64,000 nucleotides of DNA from Lonicera japonica (Eukaryota; Streptophyta; Magnoliopsida; Dipsacales; Caprifoliaceae): contig JAKCWG010000894.1 in assembly GCA_021464415.1 (NCBI GenBank), positions 124,001 to 188,000 of the forward strand, given 5' to 3'. This document shows, one piece after another, positions 23,485 to 34,640 of this stretch. The position numbers were made by a program, and so were the translations under genes. A model generated the notes under the pieces. That model saw only the letters and a program-made list of their open reading frames with translations, searched no databases and was not told the DNA's origin. Every line of letters begins with the position of its first letter. Positions within the stretch are counted from its first letter, which is position 1.

Positions 23485-25133
23485 CATTACTTTCCCATCT
23501 ACATAGATTGCAGTAATATGGAATATCCCACTTTGGGAAGGAACCCTCGGTCCATCTTTCTTCTAGATGTGGAGAACCATCATTTTACAATCCACATAAT
23601 TTGGTGAGACGTCTCATTGCTTCCACAGAGGGCCTTACAGCTCCAATATTTGGACATATCAAAAATCTGGAAAAGACACCATAGCAAGGCAGCAGCAGCG
23701 TGCAATTCCAAGAGAGTTGTGCCCAGTTCTTCTGGCAAACTTGTCGACCTTTTACAATAGACTATTCGAATACTCTGTAGAGACGTGCAAACCTATGGAA
23801 CACTTGTCAACTCACCACAATTTCTAATATAAATTTCCTGTCCCGACGTGGAAAGACTTGGGTCAAAGTTGATAAACCTATCAACTTCGTACATCCTGAA
23901 ATGAATTCTTCGCTTACGGTTGGCAGACAGGGTATATCTGTTAGATTATTGCAGTCTTCCAAATGTAGTTTCACAAGAGCCTCAAGGTTGTTTGGTAAAC
24001 AACTCAGATTGGGGCACCCCGATATAGACAAGTCAAAGATAGAGGCTTGTAGATTGATTGGAAAATTTGAAAACCCATTACAACCAGAAATGATCAACTC
24101 TCTTAGCGAAGGAAAGGAAATACATTCTGATCTTCAACTTTTCTAGGCAAGGAAATACACTCATTGAACTCGATTGCTGCGCTGCTTCCGACCATTTCTC
24201 TAGGCTTGGCATTTGCTTTAAAGTGAGTTCTCTCAATGCTGGAAACATCGTAACTTCAGCTGCCCCTCCACCATCAGCTGCATACTTCCCATAGAATTCT
24301 GCCCCAATTACTTTCACATTACCCATCCCAATTATCTTAACAAGTTTGAGATACTGAAGGCGCCTGAGTAGAGGGATTCGCTTGCATCCATTGCAATTAC
24401 ACAGTCTGATTTTCACCAAGTTTCTAAGTACTGAAGACGGCTGACTTTCCACCATCATCCATGACAGAAATTTCCCACAAGCGAAGTTTTCGATCATAAA
24501 ACCTCTCAAATTCGAGTGAGGTTCAAGACCTTCCAAGACATCCTCATCATAGCACACCTTGTTGTTGATTGTCTCATCATTTTGAAACTGCATTGCGCGC
24601 CTAAGGCTAGCCCAACAAAATCTTAATGTATGAAGATGTGACTTCTTAGATAAATTTGCATATTTTGCTTCTCCATAGTTATCCTCATGCTCAAGCCCGA
24701 AAATGGTTAAGCCACCACTAAGATTGTCCAAACTTCCCAATTCCATAATGTGACATCCCCTGTCTCGGTTCACTACGAAGAAAGGTAACGTCTGTAAATT
24801 AGTTAACTGCCCTACCCCAATAAGCATGCAATCCTGAGATTCGACAATATTTTCAAAGCAAAAATGTCTCAAGTTAATAAGGTGTCCAAAATTTTTTGAA
24901 ACCTCGTGAACCCATCTGAGTTTTAGGGTTTGCAAATTGTAGAGCTTGGTGATGTTATTTGGCAGTAAAAATATGCTAGTCTTTGAAATGTCCAGATACC
25001 TTAAATACTTTAGCATCTCTATCGAATCCGGCAACTCGGTGATGCTATAATTCTCTAAAACTAGAATACGCAAGCATTTTAAGCTCCCTAAAAACTTGCC
25101 ATTAAGACCCCTTTTTAGGATTAGAGTCTGCAT
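23485..25133 (-). pseudogene. NLR disease-resistance gene, LRR region only, broken
   Basis: The minus strand from 25133 to 24078 encodes 351 residues of leucine-rich repeats of the RGA type: LGSLKCLRILVLENYSITELP, then SIEMLKYLRYLDIS and LPNNITKLYNLQTLKL, then the RGA-type block INLRHF...GVGQLTNLQTLPFFVV. A frameshift near 24090 leads to 24097-23807 (LSISGCPNLSCLPNN). A further degraded stretch to 23485 is the C-terminal tail (SPHLEERW-like, matching the paralogue at 49993-50194). A splice donor GTAAGTTAC starts at 23483. No coiled coil or NB-ARC is seen upstream, so the gene is truncated at its 5' side. Such proteins detect pathogens in the cytosol; this copy could not. Confidence 0.85.
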
Positions 25134-25540
25134 TCTCGAACTAGTTTGTTAAGGATAAACCCGTAACTAGTTTGTAATCATTTTAGGCCAAACGGGTGAA
25201 CTCGATAATTACCCAAATTCTTTAACGGTATACCATAAACTTATAACTTCATGTTAATTCGTATTGCAGTGAATTTGTAGTGGATATTGTAATTTTTTTA
25301 CCAAAAAAATTCTAGTAAATTTGCAATTAAATTTGTAAATTTCACTTTACATTTGTAGCAAAACTTTCAAATTTTAATTAAAGTTTTATAACCAAGTTTT
25401 TAATGGAATTCATAATTTTGTAAAGTAGTTTTGGTATTGCGTAATGAATTGGGAACAATTCATGGTATGAAATAATTTTTTATATGCAATATATATGATT
25501 AAATATACTAGTTGAGGGGACATAAAATTATTATCGAAGT
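25134..25540. other. AT-rich spacer
   Basis: No coding signal. The homology to NLR genes stops close to 25140, probably a deletion or insertion breakpoint. Confidence 0.4.
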
Positions 25541-26165
25541 ATATTGGGCCAGCCCAGCACTATGAGGCCCACTCGCCGGACCCAATGCAGCAATGCAATG
25601 GTCAAATGGTCAACGGAGGGCCACGTGGGTGCGAAAGCTAACTCCGTGCCGAGGAGTATAGGAACTCGGAACACCTCGATGTCGGCCACATCGTGTGACC
25701 AACACGCAAAGGAGAACAGAGAACGCGCTGAAGGATGTGACTACTTTTTATTCCTCATGAAGCATCCGTGCAAAGCTACCAACTTGCGATGGAAGTCACA
25801 TACTTGCACTGCACTTTACCTACTCGTGCAAAATGCAACCACCAAACCCTGACATTTGTGTGATGTAAGAGTGATCGGTCTTAAATGTAAATAATTTCGT
25901 AATTAATGCAGGGGGCCCACGTCTTACCCCCAGCTATCTTCTAGTCATTTGCCCTAATAGAATCATGTAACCCTAATTATATACAGATATAAATATAAAA
26001 AGGGATAGTTCTAAAAAGGGGATCGAATTATATTACTAAAGAATCTAGAAAAGGTAGAGAGAGAAACATATAACAAAAAGCCAGTGGCTTGTCTTTTTAT
26101 TCTTAACTCTCTTGTTAAAGCAATAAAAGTGTGCGAACACAAAAAAGAACACGTACTACCAATGG
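25541..26165 (+). mobile_element. Possible solo LTR
   Basis: A GC-rich block (25545-25720) is followed by a plausible core promoter (ATATAAATATAAAAAGGGA near 25987) and then a stretch with an AATAAAAG polyadenylation-like signal near 26123, an order like U3-R-U5. Boundaries and target duplications were not resolved. The 102-codon frame at 25544 has no domain. Confidence 0.3.
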
Positions 26166-26334
26166 ACATAAAAATTATTAAAGGAACCTAGCTATAAACA
26201 AAAACTACGTGGTCTTCTTTTTCTAACTATTAATGATGCATTCATATTCATGAAGAACTTCACTCCTATGGGCCCAGCCAAATTTTTGGTCTCCTACACT
26301 AGTCATAGTGCATGTGCTTGCATGTTACTATGCA

Positions 26335-26960
26335 ATGGCTAATATATTTATAAATTAAACTAATTATAATCATATACAAGTTAAACAATTGTTTTGAAAA
26401 TTAAATTATTTTTCAAAAAGATGTAAACTTGAATTAGAAATAATTTACATGAAGGTTATGATTTGAAAAAAAAAACAGTTTATGGCACATAATAAAAAAA
26501 CTACAACAAACTTGTGGTAGATATTATTTTTCGCCTTACGAGTATTAATACCTTTTTTCTTTATATTTTTCCCTCATAATTTATTATGTTAGCTTGTAAA
26601 TTTAATTAAAAAAATATTATTGTCAAGGCACTTTCGGCTTCTGCTAAAGAAGATAATGAATATGTTGATTGTACACTGTGCTTTACATGTAACATTATTT
26701 ATGGTTGAACCCAAAATTACTTTAATAAATAGAGTTCCATCTAGTTCTTGTGATATTTGTAATGTTGTTAGTTTTTGGAGTTTAATTTTACATGCCTTAG
26801 ATGTATAACATAATTCTAACGTGCGAAGTCCAAAAAAAAATACAACTTGTTTCCCAAAGAATAAGAGAAACATCAATGGTATTTATATTTCGTATACCTT
26901 GTAAGTTAGATATGATTTTAACAGATTTTGTTGTGTATAAAAATGCCAAAATTTGTTAGT
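26335..26960. repeat. Dispersed AT-rich repeat, copy A
   Basis: It aligns with 29700-30735 across blocks such as AAATTATTTTT...AAACTTGAA(A/T)TAGAAA, TTATGRTTTGAAAAAAAAA, TAAATTTA/AATTTATYATGTTRGC, and the stretch containing CTCTCTAGTTCTTG-like and CAAAGAATA(T/A)GA words. Copy A lacks the MITE found in copy B. No coding capacity. Confidence 0.6.
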
Positions 26961-27224
26961 TGATTCTATTACTATTTTCAAAGTTATTTAATTGTGTGTT
27001 GTATATAATAACAAATAACTTTTCTATTTTTTTTTAAGTGTCTAGTTCTTATATATGTTTTTTTGTAGCACAATGATGAATATGGATTAAACTTAAATAT
27101 TTCAATTAATATTTCGTCAACCTTTCCTATATTTTATTATTATTCTTTTGTATTAATAAGATCTTTTATCATTTGATATTTAATTTAATACTAAGCTTGT
27201 CAATACTATATAGTTGCATATAAT

Positions 27225-27540
27225 AATAAATGTGATGCCCTGAATCTTGTTAGGAGGATAAATACCTCTAGTGCCCGTTAATCACAAGTGTCGTATGCTG
27301 ACGACGGAAAATTATGACATTTAAACAATATGCGTATGAAATCCAATTCATAAGTAACAAGACTAAAGAAACATAGTAAGCTCAATATAACATGTTTAAT
27401 AACATGCCGCCTATGGCATCAATAAAGTAGTACATTAATACATCAACTAACTTCCAACAAGGTCTCAAGTACATATGTTTTAAGGTTTACAATATCTACA
27501 TAAGTTCCATAAGTCAAGGAGTGGGGCATATCACTAATTG
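27225..27540. other. Possible LTR fragment
   Basis: TGTGATGCCCTGAATC at 27231 resembles the start of many gypsy LTRs (TGTGACGCCCC...). The following 300 bp are non-coding and end next to the gypsy pol fragment. Tentative. Confidence 0.25.
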
Positions 27541-28935
27541 ATTGGCGTGGAGTTGTTCTGAATTCCCACAATACTGAGGGAAACTCTTGTACCCATCTTC
27601 CCATTTTTTATCTTATAACCTTTTTTTCAAGCCGTCCAAAATTATTATCTTGGATGCTTTAGTGAGACCAGTCCCTGGGGATATAAAACATTTGAAAAAT
27701 ACTGGTTGATCCAATATTAGTTGCAAAAATATTCAATCATCTTATTCTTAAAATGGGTTCCATTATTAGAAACAAAGGCTTTGGGAATACCAAATCGAGT
27801 ACTTATATTCTTCAAGAGAAAAGTTTTCACGTTTGACTCCCTTATATTATCAAACAGGACTGCTTCTACCCATTTTGTGAAGTAATATGTTTCGACTATT
27901 AGAAATCCTTTGTTCCCTGATCCCTTAGGAAAAGAACCCATGATGTCCAATCCTCACATTGAAAATGACCAAGGGCTGATGATAGGGTGAAGTTCAATTG
28001 CAGGCTGATGAACAATGCGAGCATGTTTTTCGCATTTGTCACACTTTTTCAAATATTCCACTGCGTTTTTCTCAATATAGGGCCATCAGTAACTCTGCCT
28101 TTTAGCTATGTAAGCTAGTGATCGGCCCCCTGTGTGACTTCCACAACTACCTTCATTCAGCTCATATAGTACATTTTGGACTAGCCTTGGGTGCACATAT
28201 CTTAGATAAGGCCCTGAGAAAGATCTTTTATAAAGTTTCTACTCGAGAGATATCCAGTACCTACTAAATTATGGTCGGACCCTATAGGCTTCACCAGTGT
28301 CATCTGGTAATGTCCCATCTCTTAAGTAATTGATGATTAGATCCATTCAGCTTACACCAAGATTGGCCTCAGTGCCTTAAATGATTAGTTGCCCCCCCCC
28401 CCCCCCGTCTCGATGCTCACCTTGGGCAAATATTCCACTTTAGTTATTCTCTTCAATTCGAATCTACTTCAGATTCCAAAGTTGCTAAAGCGTCCGCGTG
28501 AGATTTGTTAGTTCTTGGGAATTTTTCAATGTATGCCGTTCCAAATTCCTTAATCAATTTCTGAGCCATTCTCATGTAGGCCCCCATCCTTTCATTCTAA
28601 GCAACATATTCACTTATTAACTAGCTAAGAATCATAGTGAATCACAAGGTTCTATGCCCTAAGCTTTATATATTTCTGCATTGCCACTAACAGTGCTTCG
28701 TATTCGACATCGTTGTTGGAAGCTTTGAACCCTAATTGAACTGCCTATTCAATTACATCTCCCTCAGGTGTTTTGAAAACTATGCAAACTTCTGATCCGA
28801 TAGCCGTCGATGAACCGTTAATAACAAAGTTCCTTGCATTAAGATTGATGCCTGCATGTTGCTTGAATAATAAATCAATTTGAACTGGATCTGGTTGTTC
28901 GGTTGCTGTTACTCTGATATTGTATCCCCCAATTG
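27540..28935 (-). pseudogene. Ty3/gypsy pol fragment, Tat-like: RNase H-like domain and integrase
   Basis: Minus strand. Near 28900-28480 it encodes a plant-type second RNase H domain with stops (KASNNDVEYEALLVAM), then a gap. Near 28200-28000 is an integrase zinc domain (GSHTGGRSLAY, then YFKKCDKCEKHARI-like). The integrase core at 27950-27717 reads MDIMGSFPKGSGNKGFLIVE, then YYFTKWVEA and RFGIPKAFVSNNGTHF. The extra RNase H ahead of integrase suggests the Tat lineage (inference). Many stops; no gag, RT or paired LTR found. Confidence 0.8.
28391..28407. repeat. Homopolymer of 15 C
   Basis: An uninterrupted C run inside the gypsy fragment. Confidence 0.9.
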
Positions 28936-28981
28936 GGCATGCAATTTATTATTGGACTTAACTCTTGCATTATCAGTAAAT

Positions 28982-29666
28982 TGTAGGTGGCTAAAAGTGT
29001 GGGAGTAAGTGTAGATGAGATAATTAATTAGCTGTGGGTTTTCCGTCCTATTTATATGCATATGATAGGGTTACATTATGGTTGGTGGAATATATAAATT
29101 ACTATAGAGGATAAACTTAGGCATTACTCCAAGATAACAGTTTTCCCTAACCCTGTTCACACTTGCATAAGTAATTATTTCTTATCACTTATCTTCTGAC
29201 TCATCTTTTCTCTGCTTGTTGGCTGACCAGGATTGTTCGGTCGTCAATGGGTTTACATACATTGGTCACTAGCTGTGGTAGCCAAATGGTGGTCAGCTGT
29301 TATATGAAAATATCTTGCTCGACCAGAAAATTTCTCTTCTATAATGGAAATGGGCCTAAGGATTCTGGACTATGGGTCGATCATAATGTAGACTTCCCAA
29401 AGTCGTATATCACATACTCTTGTAATCTAGAGTGAGAAACAGTTAGGAAGAGAGGAGAGAGTGTGAGACTCAGATACATACTTGTAATCTATTTATCCTT
29501 GTATATTGTTGAGTGAATAATATAAAGGTTGGGGTTTTCCCTGTATATTGTTTGTCCTAATTTCGTGTTCTGTTTATCGTGTACTTGAGCGGCTGGTTAT
29601 TGAGGCAATAACGCCATCACCGGATATTTAATCCGTTGTTCGAGAAAAAAAAATTACCCGGTGACA
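28982..29666 (+). mobile_element. Probable copia LTR with remnant primer-binding site
   Basis: The segment ends ...CCGGTGACA and is followed by ATTTGGTAT, as in copia elements where the LTR is followed by a TGGTATCAGAGC primer site; here the homology fails after TGGTAT. A polyadenylation-like GAATAATATAAAGG lies near 29515. The start is placed at TGTAGGTGGC (28982) or TGTGGGAGTA (28998). It is a solo or truncated 5' LTR; nothing recognisable follows. Confidence 0.45.
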
Positions 29667-29914
29667 ATTTGGTATGCTTAGTCAAAAGCCAATGTGTAAG
29701 TTTTACCTCCCACAATAGGTTAAAAAACAATTACACAAATTAAATTATTTTTAAAAATTATTTAAACTTGAAATAGAAAAAATTCTAAAGGAATATTATG
29801 GTTTGAAAAAAAAATTAGGGTAAATAATGAAGAGCAATAAATAAAACCATGTAAATATTATTTTTCTTCTTAAAAACATTAATGCTTATTATTTTCATTG
29901 TATTTCCCCATGTA

Positions 29915-30234
29915 TACTCCATTTGATAGTAACATGGAAAATGATAGAAAAACCAATTGATTTATGTGAAAAGTTGGAAAATAAGTTAAGGCATGTTGTG
30001 AGATGCTATCCATTTCATGCTCTTTTTTATGAGTATACGTTCTCCATCAATCCTAGCTTCTTTCTTTTTCTTTCTTTTGAAAATTTTTTATTCCTCACTC
30101 TCCAAAGAAAATTTGTCCTTGGAAAAAGCCAAAAAGTAGGCATTAACCTCACTATATGTCTCAACTTATATTTCAACTTCTTACACAAATCAATTATTTT
30201 TTCTAATATTTTTAATGTTCTATCAAACAGAGCC
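29915..30234. mobile_element. Tourist-like MITE, copy 2
   Basis: Its ends, ACTCCATTTGATAGTAACATGG and TCTATCAAACAGAGCC, form imperfect inverted repeats homologous to the MITE at 33033-33340. It is followed by TTA. The paralogous empty site in copy A of the dispersed repeat supports insertion here. Confidence 0.7.
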
Positions 30235-30377
30235 TTAGAATTTATCATGTTGGCATATAATTAGTTATAAAAATATTGTTGTTAAACTTCCTTAACTTCT
30301 ACTAGAGCAAATGGTGTACCGAGTGTTTCTATATTGAGATTAAATAATAAATTTTTGATCAAGAGCTTTAACTCATG

Positions 30378-30440
30378 TGCCATCAGCCTTGGCTTCCCAC
30401 TTGGGAGGTCGTGGGTTTAATTTCCTTCCCAATAAGATTT
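30378..30440 (+). other. tRNA-like B-box context, possible SINE remnant
   Basis: GTGGGTTTAATTTCC near 30410-30424 resembles the pol III B box (GGTTCGANTCC) with two mismatches. It lies inside the dispersed repeat. No convincing A box at the right distance. Confidence 0.2.
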
Positions 30441-30736
30441 CTAAGATTTTCAAAGGAAGAGATTGACCATCCTCTATTTCTTAAAGAATTTTTGGGTTCA
30501 GCCGGAAAAATGTGTTGCATGCAAATAAAGATACGTACCATCTAATTCTTGTATGTGTTTACAATTTAATTACACACAACTTAAATGCATAAGACAAATT
30601 CTTACATGGAAACTAAAAAAAAAAACACTTGCTCCTCAAAGAATATGAAAAATATATGTAGTATTTATATTTTCGAATATCCCAAAAGTGAAATATGGTT
30701 TTATTGGAATTTATTGTGTGTTACTTTTCATATCCT

Positions 30737-31050
30737 CCCCGATAGGATTTGTAGGATTTTCAAAGGAAGAGGCTTAGTCCTTACTTTATTTCTTAAAGCA
30801 TTTTTTGGTACAAACGGAGAAATTTGTTGCATGCAAATAAAGATACGAACTCTCTACTTCTCGAGATAGTTTAAATGTTGTATGTTTTTAGATTTTAACT
30901 ATGCATACCTTAGATGTATAAAATAAATTCTTATGTGGGGACTTTTTAAAAAAAAAAAATATGTAGATTTTATTAGTATTACTTTTATATTTTTGAATAC
31001 CCATAAGTGAAATACGGTACTTTTAGTGGATTTTCTTGAGTGTTACATTT
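30737..31050. repeat. Dispersed AT-rich repeat, partial copy C in tandem with copy B
   Basis: GATTTGTAGGATTTTCAAAGGAAGAG...TTGTTGCATGCAAATAAAGATACG at 30747-30845 repeats GATTTCTAAGATTTTCAAAGGAAGAG...TGTTGCATGCAAATAAAGATACG at 30448-30536, and the similarity continues to about 31045. Confidence 0.8.
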
Positions 31051-31290
31051 TACCATTTTTTTTTTGTCTTCTTCATTTAAATAGCAATTCATAGAAGAAA
31101 AAACATGACAGATAAGAGAGGGATATATACTACATGTACTATCCATGTTGAAAGTGCACTTTATTAAGCTACGCCAATCTATATTCTATAATCCAAACTA
31201 ATGTGGATTTTCTTGGTTTTGTTGGAAGTAATTCAATCCAATTTGGACACTCATTGGAGGATGTATGTGCATTGGAATGGGGGCCATGGT

Positions 31291-31301
31291 CCCCCCCCCC
31301 C
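31291..31301. repeat. Homopolymer of 11 C
   Basis: A C run flanked by GGCCATGGT and TTCC. Confidence 0.9.
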
Positions 31302-32470
31302 TTCCAATTTTTTTTTAATAGATATATAAATTAAGTGTATGAAATTTCTATTGTGATCCCCCCAAATAATAAAAAAAAAATAGTAGAGAGAGGGAAATTC
31401 TTATAAATTCTTTAACTATCTCATTAAAAGGGAAATTGTAAGAAACATTAGTACTGAGTCGATCATTGACGGATTCCGTGACTTGAAAGAATGTTGTATA
31501 CAATTCTAACAATATCGAACTTTGAAAAGTATGTATTTTGCAGTGCAACTTTATATTTTTTTTTATTTTGTAATGCAACTTTACATTTTTTATATTAAGT
31601 ATGTTACGTCGTTGAAAATTGTATGGTCCTCCCAATAAAATTTCCTGGATCCACCCCTGTGGACACTAATGGGTAATATCAAAATTCAAGTCAACTTACA
31701 AGAAGGGGAAAAAGTACAAAAGAATTCATAGAATCCAAATTTCATGCGATTTTGTATAAATCCAATTTGATTAGTGAGGGTAAAAGAAGCTCATGAATGA
31801 ACTTGTATGACTTTTAGTAGAATAAAGATTGAATTCTCTAAATAGAATTGTTCATAACAGAATAAGATTTTCTATCATAATTTAGACACCAAAGTCTAAA
31901 TTAGTTCATAACTAAAGGGTGTTACTATTGTTAAAGAAATTATACTTATTGTCATCGCAATGTACAACTTTAATAATATATAATATAACTTTTCAAAATA
32001 ATATTATATGCAATTGCACCTGGAGGGGTTCGAATACGGGATATACTGTTAAATACATAACTACCTCATATGGACCTAGTGATCTATTAAGCCAACCCCA
32101 GAAGGTCAACACCAAATATAATTAGATTTTGAGTATTAACAAAAAATATATTTTCAGCCATAGTAATTGAGGGTTGGGGAAATAGATTAGGAGTACGATT
32201 TTCATTAAACAATAAGTAGATTAAATACAAAGGAAATATAGTAGTAATAGGAGTTTTAACCTAAAAACAAAATAACAAATAAAAAAAAATAGAGTATCAG
32301 TAAGATAGTAAGAATATGATCTTTATTCAACATATATAAAATAGATTTATAGTAGTAGTATGACTTTTTTACACAAAAAAAAAATAAAAAATGAAATGAA
32401 ATCAATAGTAGTAGGATTTTGAGTAAAATAAATATTTTTAACCAAAAGGTAAAGAATAGACTACGAATTA
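31302..32470. other. AT-rich intergenic DNA, no gene
   Basis: Low-complexity A/T runs. Short frames such as 31348-31635 have no domain. Confidence 0.5.
32018..32105 (-). mobile_element. tRNA-derived SINE head (remnant), minus strand
   Basis: On the minus strand TGGCTTAATAG fits the pol III A box (TRGYNNANNNG) exactly. About 55 bp downstream, TATTCGAACCCC matches the B box (GGTTCGANNCC) with small deviation. Position and spacing suit a tRNA-derived SINE promoter; the 3' part is not identified. Confidence 0.45.
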
Positions 32471-32562
32471 TTTTCTAATTGATACGAGTGTAAAACACTT
32501 TAAGTGAAAATCGTCCACCAACATTCACACATTTATAATTTAAAAAAAAAAAAAAAACTTTA

Positions 32563-33405
32563 GGGTGCGTTTGATTGCAAGCGTGGAATTTGCATGGAAA
32601 GAAAATAAATTACCGGCAATTAAATTGCCTAGAATTGAGTTGCATGAAAAATGTAGTGTAGTGTGTTTGATTGCCTTAATTTTCTACCCGAAAAATATTG
32701 GTTGTATTATGGCATTTTTAATGTAGAAAAAATTATTGGTATTTTTTTTACATAATTATATAGTCATGATAGATTTTGTTTAGTTGATCTTGATTAGTAA
32801 ATTTTAAATATTAAATTTTTATATTATTTTAAATTTTATATTTTAAGATATGACATTTTTAATGTAGAAAATGGTAAAAATCTTGTCTCGTAAACCGTGC
32901 TCAAGCACGGAAAACAAAAAACCACCTCCCCCCAAAGAAAATATTTTTCTCAATTGCCTTGAAAATGAACACGTGTGAGGTAAAAGTGGGAATTGAATTG
33001 CCTGGAAAAAAGAAGCCAATCAAACACCTTAAGGCTCCGTTTGATAGCAACATGAAAAATGAAAAGAAAAATAACTAATTTATGTGAGAAGATGGAAAAT
33101 AAGTTGAGGGGTGTGGTGAGATTAACTCTTGATTTTTGCTATTTTCCATGACGAAATTTTCTTTAGGTGATGGTGGAGAAAAATTTTTCATAAAATATTA
33201 GAGGATGATGGAGGACATATACTCACAAAAATGAGTATGAGCTAGAAAGGATCTCATCATATGACTCAACTTATTTTCCATCTTCTCACCTAATTTAGTT
33301 GTTTTTATTTTCATTTTCCATGTTGCTATTAAATGGAGCCTAAGTTATCAAATCAAGTAGAAAATCCTCATTTTCCATAGAAAATGTTGTCAATCAAATA
33401 CACCC
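32563..33405. mobile_element. Tourist-like element with TTA target duplication, carrying a nested MITE
   Basis: The left end GGGTGCGTTTGATTG is preceded by TTA (32560-32562). The right end CAATCAAATACACCC (complement GGGTGTATTTGATTG) is followed by TTA (33406-33408). Three-base TTA/TAA duplications are typical of PIF/Harbinger MITEs. A second candidate right end, CAATCAAACACC, occurs at about 33017-33028 just before the nested element, so the outer element may instead end there. Confidence 0.6.
33033..33340. mobile_element. Tourist-like MITE, 308 bp with long inverted repeats
   Basis: The ends are GGCTCCGTTTGATAGCAACATG and CATGTTGCTATTAAATGGAGCC. The inverted arms run about 90 bp (GTGAGAAGATGGAAAATAAG versus CTTATTTTCCATCTTCTCAC). 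A TAA duplication flanks it at 33030-33032 and 33341-33343. Relatives lie at 29915-30234 and 41280-41369. Confidence 0.85.
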
Positions 33406-33409
33406 TTAG

Positions 33410-34006
33410 TATAAATCATTCACCAACATTCATAGTTTTATAATTGGTATATATAGATATAGATTTAGTAGTATTTTAACAAATTTCAAACTTGTTTTTT
33501 TTCTCTCGCCAAAAGCGCAAGAAAATAAAATTTTATTAAATTAAGACCGAAAACATTCTTAGAAATAATTGTGAGGACTTTGATGTTACGTGCAGGATAC
33601 AGCCGTGGACCATGTAAACTACACCACAACCAATACAAAGTAAGTCAATGCCAATGGTCTTTCTTAATTAATAGAAAATTCAGTAAAGAAATTAACAGAG
33701 AACAATGGTCTCTTTTTTTAACTTTGCTTTCCTTTCTTTTGGTCTGCAGCTTTTCATTATTCATATACATTGAAGTTGTGATCTGCTCTTCTGGAGAAAA
33801 TACTAATCAATTAAGCTGTTCCAAGTTGCATTCTTTTGGAGGTGACTGTTTTTGGAATTTCAGTGTTACCCTGTAGAACTCATAATTCTCTTTCTTGCGT
33901 ACAATGTATCTTTTTACTATACGCAATTTTTAGCTTTTACGGCCTTCATTACTGATGCTTTTTTTTTTCTTTCCTACTAGACAGCAGAGGCAAAGACAAC
34001 ATAAGA
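33410..34006. other. Upstream region of the NPF pseudogene
   Basis: No other gene. A 101-codon frame at 33571-33876 lacks a domain. A pyrimidine tract precedes the ATG at 34007, and 5' untranslated sequence is expected here. Confidence 0.35.
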
Positions 34007-34640
34007 ATGGCTTCCTTGGTGAGGATTACAGGTAATTGAGTTGACCCTTTGATTTTCTTGAATCTAATGCTGTGACAATTACAAAGCTAGCCGATATCTA
34101 TCGCATTATAAATGAAATTTTTGGCATTATATATAGTGTGCATACTATATACCTCTATTTACGCGACTTTTAATCGGGTCTTGTCCAATTTCAATGGCAG
34201 TTCTGATGTGGGCTGACCTGCTAGCTGGATATGCTATGTGGGTAATGATAACATACTTAACAAATGTATGGAGCTAAGCTTCACACATGCCGCTGGTATT
34301 GTCAATATTTGGGGGGGAATTGCTATGATTTTACCTATCAGCTTTGCCTTTCTAGTTGACTCTGCCATGGGAAACTATCTCATGCTCTTGCTCTCCAGTA
34401 TTTCCTACACCATTGTAAGTATAGAATCCCCCTCCTAATTTACTCAACTCCTGTGATACACACACATAAATACAGTGGCGGACCCAGGAAGTTAATCAAC
34501 TGGGGGCGAAATTTAAAACAAACAAAAATATATTTAAAGCACATCAATCACCAAGGAGAACAAATTTAACCACAAACATAATCGCATTAATAATAATACT
34601 TAATACAACTAGAAGTCTTAAAACACTTAATGCCTACAAA

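Larger units (their letters stand above)
29700..30735. repeat. Dispersed AT-rich repeat, copy B, interrupted by a MITE
   Basis: Colinear with 26335-26960, but split at about 29914/30238 by a MITE. After it the text resumes (AATTTATCATGTTGGC) just as in copy A (AATTTATTATGTTAGC). Confidence 0.65.

Noticed and set aside
23158..23487. 109-codon minus-strand frame after the NLR exon
   Set aside because: It starts at the splice donor of the NLR exon and lacks similarity to LRR; best seen as intron.
25544..25852. 102-codon plus-strand frame
   Set aside because: Only reflects the GC-rich block of a possible LTR; no domain.
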